From the NCBI GenBank assembly GCA_015039365.1, contig WION01000527.1:1-36775 (forward strand): a stretch of DNA of 36,775 nt. The letters run 5' to 3'. Under the pieces are notes generated by a model that made no database searches, was not told the DNA's origin, and saw only the letters and a program-made list of their open reading frames with translations. The stretch is from Amanita rubescens (Eukaryota > Basidiomycota > Agaricomycetes > Agaricales > Amanitaceae). Positions 17,606-31,000 of the stretch are shown here, one piece after another. Each line of letters starts with the position of its first letter. Within the stretch, counting starts at the first letter, position 1. Made by a program: the position numbers and the translations under genes.

Positions 17606-18958
17606 CTACATCAAAAAAAAAGAACCGTGAGCATAAGTAGGCCCCACTTTGCCAACGATAGCTTCTCGGGAGGCAATAAATGTGAAGAATGTGCCATCTC
17701 CGTCTGAAGCGTAGTTCATCCCGCTCTTCTCCCCCACCTGGCTTAAAAGCTGTTCAAGCTGATGATGAAAGAGGACCTCGACGTGTAGATGCCTGATACG
17801 AGGCGCATCCAAGCCAGGTATCTCTTCCGGACAGAGACGCGATGATACCATGTCGACAATAGTATCAAGCGAGTCCCACTCGCCCTTGTGAAACCTCAAA
17901 TATAAGAGGTTTGGGCACAGTGGAGCTGGCTTGGACGAACGTAAAGTAAGTCTTTTCAATACGTCGTCGGTTACGGCGGGAATTCTGTGAGGGCGCGGTT
18001 GTGTGATCATGGTGTATTCGATAGTGAGTTCTGTGAGAGAATTGCAGTTTTCTTGCTCGAGACAGTCTGTCATGTCGTCCGCGGAGAACGGGATGCCAGA
18101 GAAGGTGAGTTTATCTAGTTGACATCGTGATCGGGTCAAGAAGCTAACGAAGTGGTTGGCTTCTTCCGAACCCGGGGAAAGGAGTATCAGTCTAAGATCG
18201 GCGAGTGAGGGTAAGGTGATTGCTGAGAAGAACAATGCGAGGTTGTATGTCATCAAATCGAGTTTGCGCAGGTTGTTCTGAATGAGGGGGGACGAGGTCT
18301 TGGCTTGTGTTAGGGTGGAATCCAATCTAATGCGCGCATCAACGAGATGGGGGCAGCGCTCGAGAATCTCTAGCGCAACCTCCGGTGACATATCCGCCTC
18401 TATGGTGAAGTGTGTAAGCTGTGACCACGGGACTGACTTGTTCTGATGGAGTGGAGCAAAGTGCTTGGAAGATGATATGCGGCGCAGGCTGCTCCACGAG
18501 GCAAAAGGAAAATCGATGTAGAATTCTGGCGAATGTCGTCGGCCTGGAAGTTCTGCCGCAAAATCGAAGTAGACGGCTTCCCAGCGACTTGCGTGACGGG
18601 TCAAGGCAACTAGGAAGAGAACTGTGCGATCATGTTCGCTAGGGTCCCATTTACCGCGTCTAAGATACAGCGTTAAAGGGAGCACGCCGGAGCGTCCGAT
18701 CCACGTATGAAGGTAGGATATCTGTTCCTCTGCTCTCTCTCCGGAAATGCCATGAAGAATGGTGACGACAACTGCGGTCCACAGTCGGGGTGTGGAAATA
18801 CCAACGTCTCGCCATCTCGAGCATACAGAGCAGAGGGTTCTCGGGTGAGGCAGCTTCAGCCGTTTCCCGGGCAGTTCCAAGGAGTAAAGGAATATTTTTC
18901 CGAGGACCTCAGGAGGTAAACTGTTCAACGGAGGTTGGGTGTACTGTTGTGGGTACAT
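17606..18958 (-). CDS. F-box protein with LRR-like C-terminus
   Basis: A single open frame. I start at the ATG at 18958 (MYPQQYTQPPLNSLPPEVLG), giving 450 residues. The frame is open further to an ATG at 19069 (487 residues), but that would leave under 30 bp to the divergent SF3b2 start. The F-box lies at residues about 13-60: LPPEVLGKIFLYSL, then LCSVCSRWRDVGISTPRLW, the typical agaricomycete F-box signature. The remainder has spaced leucines (LTHFTIEADM, LADLRLILLS, LTELTIEYTM) consistent with LRR-like repeats. It is a presumed SCF substrate adaptor with unknown target. It appears intact and intronless. Confidence 0.82.
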   Translation of the reverse strand: MYPQQYTQPPLNSLPPEVLGKIFLYSLELPGKRLKLPHPRTLCSVCSRWRDVGISTPRLWTAVVVTILHGISGERAEEQISYLHTWIGRSGVLPLTLYLRRGKWDPSEHDRTVLFLVALTRHASRWEAVYFDFAAELPGRRHSPEFYIDFPFASWSSLRRISSSKHFAPLHQNKSVPWSQLTHFTIEADMSPEVALEILERCPHLVDARIRLDSTLTQAKTSSPLIQNNLRKLDLMTYNLALFFSAITLPSLADLRLILLSPGSEEANHFVSFLTRSRCQLDKLTFSGIPFSADDMTDCLEQENCNSLTELTIEYTMITQPRPHRIPAVTDDVLKRLTLRSSKPAPLCPNLLYLRFHKGEWDSLDTIVDMVSSRLCPEEIPGLDAPRIRHLHVEVLFHHQLEQLLSQVGEKSGMNYASDGDGTFFTFIASREAIVGKVGPTYAHGSFFLM

Positions 18959-19095
18959 TGAAAGGATGAACCGAATAGAGACATTGAAGTGTGTGATGCC
19001 GTAGTGTATACTTTTTGGCTGAGTGGATATGTACAAGGCATTCCTAAATAGAGATAAATATTCCCACACGCTTTACAACCATCCTCAACGCCGTC

Positions 19096-21202
19096 ATGGT
19101 TGCGCAAATTGACGTGGTTCCCGCAGTAAACGGCACCACGAAAGCTAATGCAAACGGAAAAATCAAGTCCAGAAACCAATTGCGGCGCCTAAAGCACAAA
19201 CTAAAGAAAGTGGTGCGTCGACCTCGTCTCTCACATCCGACTGCGCCTCTGAAACTTTTTTGAAGCAAATTAAAGATGACTCCCAATCGAATATCGATGA
19301 AACGGAGGCGAAAATGGAAATAGACGATGATATGGATTTGGCTAATGTCGAGTACGTATCTGAGCAGTTGGATATCAAAGGCTCTGCTCTTGAAGCATTC
19401 TCCGACGTCTTTGCTCGCTTTCAGCCGCCACCAGAAGAGATAACTGTGCGTATCCCTTGTATGTTCTCGCTCTCAGCCCAGGCTTGACGCTTTTCGCAAG
19501 GTCAAGGATAAGGAACCAACCAAGGGAGAAGTCATCTACTCTGACGACGACATGGAATCCGAAGGGGACTCTGAAGCGGAGCAAAAGCCACTATCAAAGA
19601 AGAAAGCACGCAAGTTGAAGAGACTTACGGTCGCAGAACTCAAACAGCTAGTGAAAAAGCCCGAGTTGGTCGAATGGACGGATGTGACAGCTGCGGACCC
19701 ACGGCTATTGTTACACATCAAAAGTTATCGGAATACGGTACCTATACCAGCTCATTGGAGCGCAAAGAGGGATTATCTGCAGGGAAAGAGGGGTATCGAA
19801 AAGCCACCGTTCCAGCTACCGGCATACATAGCGGACACGGGTATTGCGCAGATGCGTGACGCAATCAAGGAGAAGGAAGCAAATATGTCGCTCAAAGCGA
19901 AAACAAGGGAACGGGTGCAGCCAAAGATGGGCAAAATGGACATTGACTATCAAAAGCTACACGACGCATTCTTCAAGTTTGCAACCAAGCCGATCGTGAC
20001 CGGTTTTGGTGAAATGTGAGTTTCTTCGACTTCTCAAAGTCCCTGTTAGCTTATATATGCGGCTTAGGTATTACGAAGGGAAGGAGTTCGAGACACAACT
20101 AAAGGAAAAGCGACCGGGGGATCTGTCCCCTGAGCTCGTCGAGGCTTTGTCTATCCCACCACTCGCGCCTCCTCCCTGGCTTATCAGCATGCAGCGTTTC
20201 GGTCCACCACCCAGCTATCCGACACTACGGATACCTGGGCTAAATGCGCCTATCCCTGAAGGGTTCGTTCCAGTTTCAATTTTCATTTTACTATGACTCA
20301 TTACATCTCTAGCGCGCAGTGGGGCTTCCATCCCGGTGGATGGGGGAAACCACCATTGGACGAATACAATCGTCCGTTGTATGGTGACGTGTTTGGCGTC
20401 TTGCCCAAAGTCACCGATACCAATGTAAGCATCATCATTTATACTATCATGACTCATTGACGAATATCTGGCCGTAGATCGGCGAGCCTGTGGATAAGGA
20501 ACCATGGGGCGAGTTGGAGCCGGAAGAAGGTGCGTTACAAACGATTTTTATGCGTAATAGGTAACTAACTTGGTAAACAGAGGAGGAAGAAGAGGAAAGC
20601 GAGTCAGAGGAAGAGGAAGAGATCGCAGAGCCAGCACCCACAGACGGCATGCAAACGCCATCAGGAATGGAAACACCGTCAGGCATGGCCAGTGTCGTAT
20701 CAACCGTTGCCGGCGGTTTGGAAACACCCGATTTCTTGGAATTGCGGAAGAGTTCGCAACGTACTGTATCCGAGGCAGTGGAAGCCGGTCCACGGTCGCT
20801 TTATCAGGTTGTTCCCGAGAAGCAGACATCCGTCCGCGGTCTGGTGGGGAGCGACCGCGCTTACGATGTCAGCGCTGTTTCTGGCGCCGGTGCTGCCATT
20901 CCCGTTCTTGGTGATGACCGATCTGCGAAGGTATGCTTACTTTAAAACCTTATCCGAGCTCCTAGCTGACGGACTGGCTTCAGCGGAAGGGTGGTGTTGA
21001 CGTATCACTCGATGCCAGTGAACTAGAGGGCATCTCCGAGGAGGAGCTGCGGCGGAGATATGATGCTAGCTCGAGGAGTAGTGCTGGTGTGCCTGGATCG
21101 AAGGAAGACTTTTCGGATATGGTTGCGAAGGAGATGGCGAAGAAGAAACAAAAGATGGAGCGGGAGCGTGATAACAAGAAGGGCAAAGAGTTCAAGTTTT
21201 AG
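19096..21202 (+). CDS. Splicing factor 3B subunit 2 (SF3b2 / Cus1)
   Basis: A U2 snRNP SF3b component needed for branch-site recognition in the nucleus. Eight proposed exons: 19096-19212, 19266-19445, 19501-20015, 20068-20262, 20313-20424, 20478-20529, 20581-20930 and 20984-21202. These sum to 1740 nt, or 579 residues, with all phases consistent. An N-terminal SRNQLRRLKHKLKK leads into acidic sequence. Then comes the conserved DUF382/Cus1 core (VEWTDVTAADPRLLLHIKSY, RNTVPIPAHWSAKRDYLQGK). The PSP domain follows (IPPLAPPPWLISMQRFGPPP, GAQWGFHPGGWGKPP), then EYNRPLYGDVFG, an acidic region, and a basic C-terminal helix. Introns are 48-55 nt with the usual signals. The start is divergent from the F-box gene. 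Confidence 0.96.
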
Positions 21203-21678
21203 TTGTGAAATCACGCTAGTAGTTTTTGTTAATTATGTGGTCGATAGGACTAGAGTTCTGTATTACCAGCAAAATGGTGGGTATCTCGCTTGGTGATGAT
21301 CTGACACTGCTTGAAAGAATGTACTAGACTAATGGCTGTCATTGACTACTGGCAGGAATGTTTACTCACACAGAGATTAAATAAGCTTCATTTTGTATTT
21401 CAGTCTCACATTGTTACAACTTGAAAAGTGATATTTAGTCAAAGTTGTCAATCCAACAGTATTTATGTATAGTACAAACATCTGAGCATCATGGATGTAG
21501 GAGAATCATTCAGACTAGATCTTTGAAAGCACATTTTTATCAATGAAAGCATGGTGAGGAAAAGATTGCAACAAAAGGTATGGGAAATCGGAAAGGGATT
21601 TTTCCATTTGCAGGTGGCTGCATCTATGCAGATTAAAGGTAAATGTTAGCTTTCAGATTGTAAGTGAAGTGCACACCA
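21203..21678. other. Intergenic region between SF3b2 and gene B
   Basis: About 480 bp between convergent ends. AT-rich. I see no ORF or RNA gene. Base composition changes sharply after about 21300 to the AT-rich type shared by genes A and B. Confidence 0.5.
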
Positions 21679-22047
21679 TTAGATGCAAATAGCCAAATCA
21701 TATAGAAAGGTAGTCAAAGCTTTTTTGTCAGAAGGCAAAGATTCAGAAGTAATCTGCATCTTGAGTTTGCCCATATAGTCTTGTTCCTTGAACTGGGTAA
21801 GTGCATCTTGTAATGACACAAGGAGTGGCTTCCTTATGGAAAATGACAGCTTGGCAAGGACAACCATTGCTAGCATGCACAATATCAATTCAAAAACATA
21901 AATCAAAGCATTGTGTATTACAGGCTAAGATTTGGAAGGCTACAGGCTGGTTACATTATGTCAGCTGTGTACTACAGGCATAAATATGACTCTTACAGTT
22001 TCTTCAAAATTTGATGGAGCATCTCCAAACAAAGAGAGAAGTCCAGT
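21679..22047 (-). CDS. C-terminal exons of gene B
   Basis: Exon 22047-21997 is exactly 17 codons (TGLLSLFGDAPSNFEET), phase 0 at both ends, bounded by an acceptor GCTAG and a donor GTAAGA. After a 72-nt intron, exon 21924-21679 has 81 codons plus stop. It has a hydrophobic start (ALIYVFELILCMLAMVVLAK, a possible membrane helix), then LSFSIRKPLLVSLQDALTQF and a polar tail ending LAICI. Both exons match gene A. Their phase shows that the preceding micro-exons are read as whole codons. Confidence 0.75.
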
Positions 22048-25000
22048 CTAGCAACTAGAATGAGTGGAATATCAACTTAATCTGGTAATGGCACACAAGC
22101 TAAGTACTCATTAGCATGTATATCAACCTCTTGTGTGTTTTACCACTGACCTAGAGAACCAGTATGATAGCACATGTCATCAGAATGTACTTTGAAGGCC
22201 ATGTATGTATAATGCCATACAATCTATGGATAATAGTGAGTGTGAATGTGGAAGAAGATAGAAAAGACAATATATTTTCTTACTTGCTGTTTGATGGGAT
22301 ATATTGAAATTGGACTCCATGGCAGGAAATATTGCAATGATTACTCACAGCCTGTTTGTATAAGGATGAGATCTGAATTCAATGCCACATTACTCACAAA
22401 CTGTTTGTCAGAGTATTCAGGGTATGAGATATGGTCAGGCCAGGTTGGAGGACAATGAAAACAGTGGTGCACCAACAATCTGTTGGTGGATGGAATTAGG
22501 GTACATCATACTATACGGCTGAAACCAGTGTGGTGCTACTGACTTGCTGTTTTTGAGTTGTAACATGACCAAGCCAAATAGAATCAAAACATGTTGTGTC
22601 ACTTACATCCTGGCAGTCTTAAATGAGACCAGTTGGGATGAAAAAAGATTGGTTTTGTGCTCACAAGCTGTTCATCACATGATACAGTGTGTTTAGAGTG
22701 CATTGTAGCAGAGCTATACTGTAGAATCACTAACTTGCTATTGCAACAATTTTGATTGGACTGCCTGGAGATGGTATTATACAGTGTCACTCACTTGCTG
22801 TTGGTCATGGGATGTGATGTGATTAGAGTTCTAAGATAAAACTCTACAATATTGCTCACAAACTGTTGCTCATTGGGAGATATGATTAGACTGACTGGGA
22901 AAAGAATACTGCAGGAGCACTTACTTGCTTTTTTGAATTGGGTGATATGTGACTGATTGATTTGCAGAAATTACTGGAGTCCCACTCACAAACTGTTCCA
23001 TGTGGAATAAGATATAATCACATTGTCTGGAACAAAAACCACATTATCACTCACTTTCTGTTAATTGGTGCATAACAAGGTATATGATTTAATTGTTTGA
23101 CATAAAAAAGCTGCATTACCACTTACAAACTGTTGGTAATTTTATGAGATTGGCTGGCAGCAGAACAAGGGAAATAGTATTATCACTCACTCCCTATTGG
23201 CTGTGAGAAGACTGAGTGGCAGAAAAACAAGAATTGCAGTATCACCAGTTGCTGTTGGTCATCAGATTTTATCATGCTGTTCTGCAGAAGATCAATGCAG
23301 CATCATCACTCACAACCTTTATGAAAGGACAACATTTGATTAAATTACCTGACAGAAGAATGTCTCAGACTCACTTCCTATCATTAAGGGATGGTATGAG
23401 CTGCGTGATTAACAAGGAAAAACTACACTGTCACCCACTTGCTGTTGGCAATGGGATGAACCATGTCATTATCTTATTGCCAAGCACAAACACAGTGCAA
23501 GCCTTATCACTCACTACCTGTGGTCCATCACAATTATGTTAGTAATGTGTGTGACCATTTGATGTAATCAGACATTGTGGCAAAATACATTCCAGTGCTC
23601 TCACCATCTATTATAAATGCATAAAACATGATTATGCTGGCTGCCAAAAAGTTTTCTGTGTCACTCACAGTCTTTTGGGATGAGGTGAGATTGCTTGGCA
23701 AAAACACTGCAGCATCACTCACCTCCTATTGGCCATGAAATGACAATGATTAGACCTGGCATAAAAAGGTCACAGAGTCACTCACCATCTGTTGGACATA
23801 TGACAAGTGTGATCACACTGCCTGCCAGAATATCACTCATGTCTCACTCACTTCCTGTTGATCATGAGAAAAGATTCAATCAAAGACCATGGACTCAGAA
23901 CATCACTATGGTAGTACTCACTTCCTGTTGGTCATGATATGGCATGTAACTAGACTATCTGAAAGTGCCACACACTTGCTAAAAACCAGCATAAATTAGA
24001 TTAACCTGGTTGCCTGGAAGAATAGGATGTGGTGACACTCACTAGCTGTTGATCATTGGATAAGGTGTAATCACATTATTGCATTACCACTCACTTGTTG
24101 TGGATCCTGGATCATGTATGTACATGAGACATGAAAACCTCTGGCAGTACAGTCACTCACAAGCTGTTAGTTATGCAATGAGGATCAGATAACTGCCCAG
24201 CAGACAAAAAATTGTGACACTCACTTCCTAAGATGCAACAATACACCACAAGACCAGGCTGCTTCAGCTTGGCTAAAAAATGGTGCACTGTTACTCACAA
24301 CCTGTTAACCAGATTTCATCAGACTCTCTGCTAGCATAGCACACCATCATCACCTACAAGCTATTGATTATCATTGCACAAAACATGATTAGGCTGCCTG
24401 GTGGAGAAAGAGTGCATGTCACCTGCTGTTCATCATAAGATGAGTCCTGAAAAAATTGCTTGGCAGGAGAAACTGAAGTGTGACTTACAACCTATGGTCA
24501 ATGTCATGAGAAGTAGTTGGACTTCAAGGCAGAGAAAGACTGTATTGCTACTGACTTGCTGTTGGTTGTGAGATAGGATATAAAGACTGAAATTCTATTA
24601 AAGCACTGCAATGCAATTCCATACTGACTGTTCATTGTGTTGTGCCAATCAGAGTTCCTGCTTGATGATCATTGCAATATTACTTACTTGCTGTTGGTCA
24701 CATATTCAGACTGCTGGGAAATGATGAGTTCATGCCACTCACAAGCTATCATAGTCATGAGAATTGAATGTGTTTCATACTGACCATGCAGAAACATTGC
24801 AGTGTCTGTTACAAACACGGTACGGACTCCTACATTATGATTACATGACACGTTGGACTCGGACATGCTTACTTTTTCGTATATGCCTACCTCTTCGTCA
24901 CATCCCCATTATGTTCATCAGACGGACTACCTCATTCCCTTATCGATCCCCATTCCGTTTACCCTATGCCCAACTCCTTGTTCATACGCGTACCATCCCC

Positions 25001-28000
25001 TATGCCCCTTGTTTTACCTATACTTGCTATCGCCCTTGTTCTACTTATGATACGGCTGTGTTTCTGTACATGTATATAAACCAATGTACCATAGCGTCGA
25101 ACCTTAAGTTCGACTTAACTGTCTTTATCAATATCACATCCCATCTCACCTAAAGAACGTCGTTTCTACTCCGTTCATTATTGCTCTCAAGGATAAGACT
25201 CCTTTTAGTTGTCTTATCACTTAGCCTATTCGTTCACCTATTGTTTGACTTGTCCGTTGGACTTAGTCTACTTTGTCAAGCGCTCTTAGCGTGGACGCAT
25301 CGTAGGTGGAGATCGACGTGATCATAACAATTAAGTCGAACTTATCAAAACGATACCCGAGTATTACCTCGTTGGTGAAACACAAGATAAATATCGAACT
25401 TCCGGAGAACCGGCCCGTTGAAACACTGCAATGTGCTCTGGGTTGTACCCAGCACTGCAGGTGCCATGCACAATAGTGCACAGACTTAAGCTAAGGCTGA
25501 TCTGAGGGGAAGGGAACTCCGATTCTCGTTCGTAGCTGATGTATACGACTACATGTGACATGTACTTATAGTAACTACCATGCGCTTACCATGCGCTTGT
25601 GGTCCGACATAATCCGACATATTCCCGCGCATCCGACGTACTCCGACGAATTCCCGCGCATCGGATCGAAGCGGATCGAAAGCGGACAGAAGTGGACAGA
25701 AAGCGGATTGAAGGATGATCAATGGCGGACATCTTCAGAAAGCTTTGGAGCATGCTGCACACTGTAACAGGATTCCATCCGTTACACCGTAGGTTACCGG
25801 TCAGCTTGCAACAATTTCGGATCAACAGAGGATACCGCCTAATCGTGCTACAAGAGGAACAAGAGGACATTATTATCTAGATCATATCGCTATCTACAAC
25901 GACCCTAAGGACCACCTTTGGAAATACGCGAAAGACCACAGTCTCGTACCAACATCAGAGTTTTGGATACCACAGAGAGCCAACAGACCACCCAACAACG
26001 CATTCTATCATCGGTTCAACGACAAATACTATCTCTTAGGATTTGAAGTCGAATTCGACGAAAATACCAAACGTTGGGGAGGATATAACCCAGGCCCTGA
26101 ATCAGAACTCACATACGAATTTGTACCAGACGATTTCTTCAAAGGACCAAAGTGGATAGAAGGAAACCCAGATAACTTACCCGAAAACCTACAGCACAGA
26201 AGCGCAGTCTCTACACCGAAAGCAGCAGTCAAAACTACACTAAAAGGTAAAACTTTTGGAGTAACACAAGAAAGCGAATCAGGAACCGAATCTAGTGATG
26301 AAAACCCCGATCAGCAATTCGAAAGTTCCAGTGACCTTTCCGAGTCGGAAGACAAAACTGTTCCAGACTTACTTAGCCCAATCGATTTCAACCCGTTTGA
26401 AACAGAACAGGAGAAACCGAGTTCCCCAGGACTTCAATACATAGAAGTCGATCCTAAACCTGATCCTAGTCCAGGACCACCAGTACCACCACAGAAACCG
26501 CCGACACCACCTCCAGAACCACCAACAGTTACAATGACAACGCCAGCAATTCAACCGATTCCTAGTCTCTTAGGAGAAATCCCTACCTTCACAGGAAAGC
26601 GATCTCAAGCACAGGATTTCATAGATCGAATGGAGTTATTCCTAGATCTCAATCCAGGTCGCATCAACACGGATAGACTTAAAATCGGACTGACGTTATC
26701 TATGATAACCGACAAAGCTGAAAACTGGAGACGTAATCAGAACGACGATCTTAACGATGCAGCAAAGACGGAAATATTATGGACCGACTGGACAGGATTC
26801 AAAACCAGATTCCTCAATAACTGGCAAGAAATAGATTCACCCGGAAACACGTACACAGAATTAGTACAGCTTCAGAAACGAAAAGACAAGAAAGGAAAAC
26901 GAATCTCAATCCCAAAATACGTTGGTTTATTCAAAGAACTGATAAAGAAAGCTGGAATCACAGGCAGTGCCGCTACCCACATGTTCGGACAAGGACTCGA
27001 CGCCAACACGTACAGAGCAGTCGTAATGAGAGACCCCAAAACCTTGGACGAATGGTACGAAGGAGCACTTAGAGCATATAACGCCGAAACACGTATTGGC
27101 ATTCTAGCAACCAACAGAGGAGGATCATCTTCACACAAACCCCCTCGAAACGAATGGGATATGGATCTCGATGCAATAATTCTTGGCGCGTTATCTAAGG
27201 ATGAACGAACCCGACATATCCGCGATGGACTCTGTTTCATATGTCATAAACCGGACCACATGTCAGGACAATGCCCCATGAGGAAGGATAAAGGATCTTA
27301 CAAAGGAAAGAAGAAGTTTAATGGAAAGAAAGGAAAGAAATTCGCACACGGTCGTCATATTCGAGCAACCAAAAAGGATGACGATGGCAGTAACTATGAA
27401 GACGTCGAAGAGTCTAGCCAGCATGAACAAGAAGAAGAAGAAGAAGACACTAGCGACAGAACGATACGCGCTATGTTAAAGAAACTCTCTCCAGATCAAC
27501 GTATCAACCTCCTTATCAACGCGGATAAACCGGATTTTTGACAGTGGGACACATGTCAGTGGATGCCTGTCCCATAACTTCGGATTCAACTCCAAAGGAC
27601 GATCTTTCGATATCACCTGTAATAGTACGTTCTATTTCAAGCAATCGATTATCTATTCCCCTCGAAGTTGAAACCGAAGACAACACTGAATCAATGACTG
27701 CACTGGTTGACAGCGGTGCAGAAGGTTTATTTATTAATTCATCAATCACGCTGAAACACTGCAATGTGCTCTGGGTTGTACCCAGCACTGCAGGTGCCAT
27801 GCACAATAGTGCACAGACTTAAGCTAAGGCTGATCTGAGGGGAAGGGGACTCCGATTCTCGTTCGTAGCTGATCGTATACGACTACATGTGACATGTACT
27901 TATAGTAACTACCATGCGCTTACCATGCGCTTGTGGTCCGACATAATCCGACATATTCCCGCGCATCCGACGTACTCCGACGAATTCCCGCGCGTCGGAG

Positions 28001-31000
28001 CGGAGCGGATCGAAGCGGATCGAAAGCGGACAGAAGCGGACGGAAAGCGGATCGAAGGTGGATGGCGGAGGACATCTTCGGAAGGCTTCAGAGCATGCTG
28101 CACACTGTAACAGGATTCCATCCGTTACAACGCATAAATGGAGAAAGAAGAAACTCGCAAGACCAATCCGAGTCAAGAACGTTGACGGCACATACAATAC
28201 GAATGGAGAAATTTCTGACAAGTGTTTGATCACCATCGATATCAATGGAAAGAAGATGACCGAATGGTTCTTGGTCACTTCGCTTGGCGATCAAAACTTG
28301 ATACTGGGGCTTCCGTGGCTCGAGAAGCATGACCCAATCATAAGCTGGAGGAATAGAACTCTGGAGTTCCGTAACTCTAAAGAAGACGAATGGAAGGCAT
28401 CAATACGGAGCATCTTGCATCGACTCGATGAAGAAGCAATGCCTAAATGGGAAGAAGACGTCGTAATTCGGTATTTGTTGTCACACAAAGGACCAGAAGA
28501 GAAGAGTCTACGTTGGAAACCACCATTTGAAGATATAGGAAGATGGACTGAAGAAGATTATGACGAGATCACGATTAATCGCTATTCACCAGCTCAACAA
28601 ATGGAACATAAGTACAACACCGATCAGAAGGAAATCACGCTACCTCCTGAGTATCTCGAATGGAAAGAGATATTTGAAAAACAAGCGTCAGAACGATTCC
28701 CGGACCGCAGATCTTGGGATCACGCAATTGAACTTCGCGAAGATTTTATACCAAAGAAAGGGAAGATCTACCCAATATCACCATTACAACAGAATACGCT
28801 TGACGAATGGATCAAAGAACAACTAGCTAAAGGATATATACGACCATCCAAATCTCCGCAGGCAGCACCATTCTTTTATGTCGAAAAGAAGGATAGCAAA
28901 ACACTCAGACCCTGCCAAGACTACCGATACTTGAACGAACACACGAAACCAAACTCTTACCCCCTACCACTCATATCCGATCTGATGCTACAACTTAAAG
29001 GATCACAATACTTTACGAAACTAGACATCAGATGGGGATACAACAATGTTCGTATCAAAGAAGGAGACGAATGGAAAGCCGCATTCATCACGAATAAAGG
29101 ACTATTCGAACCAACGGTTATGTTCTTTGGATTACGCAATTCACCAGCAACATTTCAAGCAATGATGGACGATTACTTCAGGGACTTCATGAACGAAGGA
29201 TGGATTGCCATTTACATGGATGACATCTTGATACACGCGCGCAACAAACAAGAACTCGAGAAAAGAACAAAGCTAGTACTCGCAAAATTAAAAAAACACG
29301 ATCTTTACCTGAAACTTGAAAAATGCAAATTTGCCGCCGAGGAAGTGGACTTCTTAGGCATGATAATCACGAAAGACACGATAAAAATGGATCCAATAAA
29401 ACTCGCTGGAATCAGAGACTGGCCCCCTCCGACAACAGTTAAACAAGTACGCTCGTTTCTTGGATTTGGAAATTACTACAGACGTTTCATATCCGGATTC
29501 GCGCATCTCGCACGACCCCTTCACGACTTAACAAAGAAAAACAAAATATGGGAATGGACACTAGAATGTAGAGTCGCCTTCGACTCATTAAAGGAAAGTT
29601 TCGTAACAGCACCAGTACTAAAGATGCCAGATGTCAATCAACCCTTCATACTCGAAACGGATGCATCTAAATGGGCTGTCGGAGCCGCCTTAATGCAGAA
29701 AGACGAAAACGGAGACTTACACCCTTGTGGATATCTCTCACACACACTTACGCCCACCGAACGAAATTGGCAAATCTACGACCGAGAACTCTTTGCCATA
29801 ATTTACGCCCTTGACGAATGGAAATATCTACTGCTTGGAGCAGAACACACACTCACTATACACTGCGATCACAAAAACTTAACCTATTACCGCGCACCAC
29901 AACGTCTCACAGCTAGACAAGCAAGATGGTGGAATAATCTCTCAAGATACAATTACCAATTAATTCACGTACCCGGAGCAAAATTAACTCAAGCGGACGC
30001 CTTATCCCGCCGACCTGATCACACTAATGGAGAAGAAGATGACGAAACAGTCACGATGCTCCCTGACTCACTATTTATCCAAGTCATCGCCGAGGATCTC
30101 CGAGATCAAGTAAAGAACGCAACTCAAACCGATGAGTTTGCCGAAACCATTAGAAGATGCTTAAAGGAAAAAGGAACAGCGCCTCTCCGCACAGCAATCA
30201 CCGATTGGACCGAAGATGACGGAATTATCCTATTTAAAAACAAAGCATACGTCCCAATGGACTCTGATCTTCGCCGATCTATTATTAGAGAATACCATGA
30301 AGCACCAAGTGCAGGACACCCTGGATTCTTCAAAACACTTAGCCTACTAAGGGAACACTATTGGTGGCCTAGAATGACAACACTTGTCAAAAGTTTTATC
30401 GACGGATGTCTTACCTGTCAACAGATGAAACCTAATACACACCCCACCGCCGCACCCCTAATGCCGATTAAATCCCACGCACACCGACCATTTCAACAGA
30501 TTACTATGGATTTTATCACCGACCTACCGCCTAGTGACGGTTTTGATTCTATCTTTGTCGTGGTCGACCAAGGACTTTCAAAGGGAGTAATTCTATGTCC
30601 CTGTAATAAAACTATTACATCAGCCGAAACCGCCGACCTCTATATCAAAGAAGTTTTCAAGAACTTCGGATTACCAGACATCATGATATCTGACAGAGGA
30701 CCGCAATTCGCAGCAAAAGTCTTTAAAGGGATAACCAGCGCACTTCAGATCAAACATAAGATGAGCACCGCCTTTCACCCTCAAACAGATGGACAAACGG
30801 AACGCTATAACGCCGTACTAGAAGTATATCTCCGCATATTCTGCGCTTATGAACCAGACAAATGGAATAAGATACTTCCCATCGCACAATTTGCTCATAA
30901 TTCTAGAACGCATGAAGAACTGAAACAATCACCGTTCTACCTCATGTATGGATCTAACCCTGTGGCACTACCTCAGGTTACAGAACAGTCAGCTACCCCT

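Noticed and set aside
18959..19069. N-terminal extension of the minus-strand F-box protein to the ATG at 19069
   Set aside because: It leaves only 26 bp to the divergent SF3b2 start codon, and the extension is not typical of the family. The ATG at 18958 directly precedes the F-box. Not excluded.
24684..25153. ORF spanning array B and the 5' LTR (plus strand), and its near-copy at the 3' LTR
   Set aside because: These are chance open frames inside LTR sequence, identical because the LTRs are duplicates.
25555..25870. ORFs within the nested LTR-like elements
   Set aside because: Present only because CGGA-rich repeats keep a frame open. The two copies differ by indels that break them.
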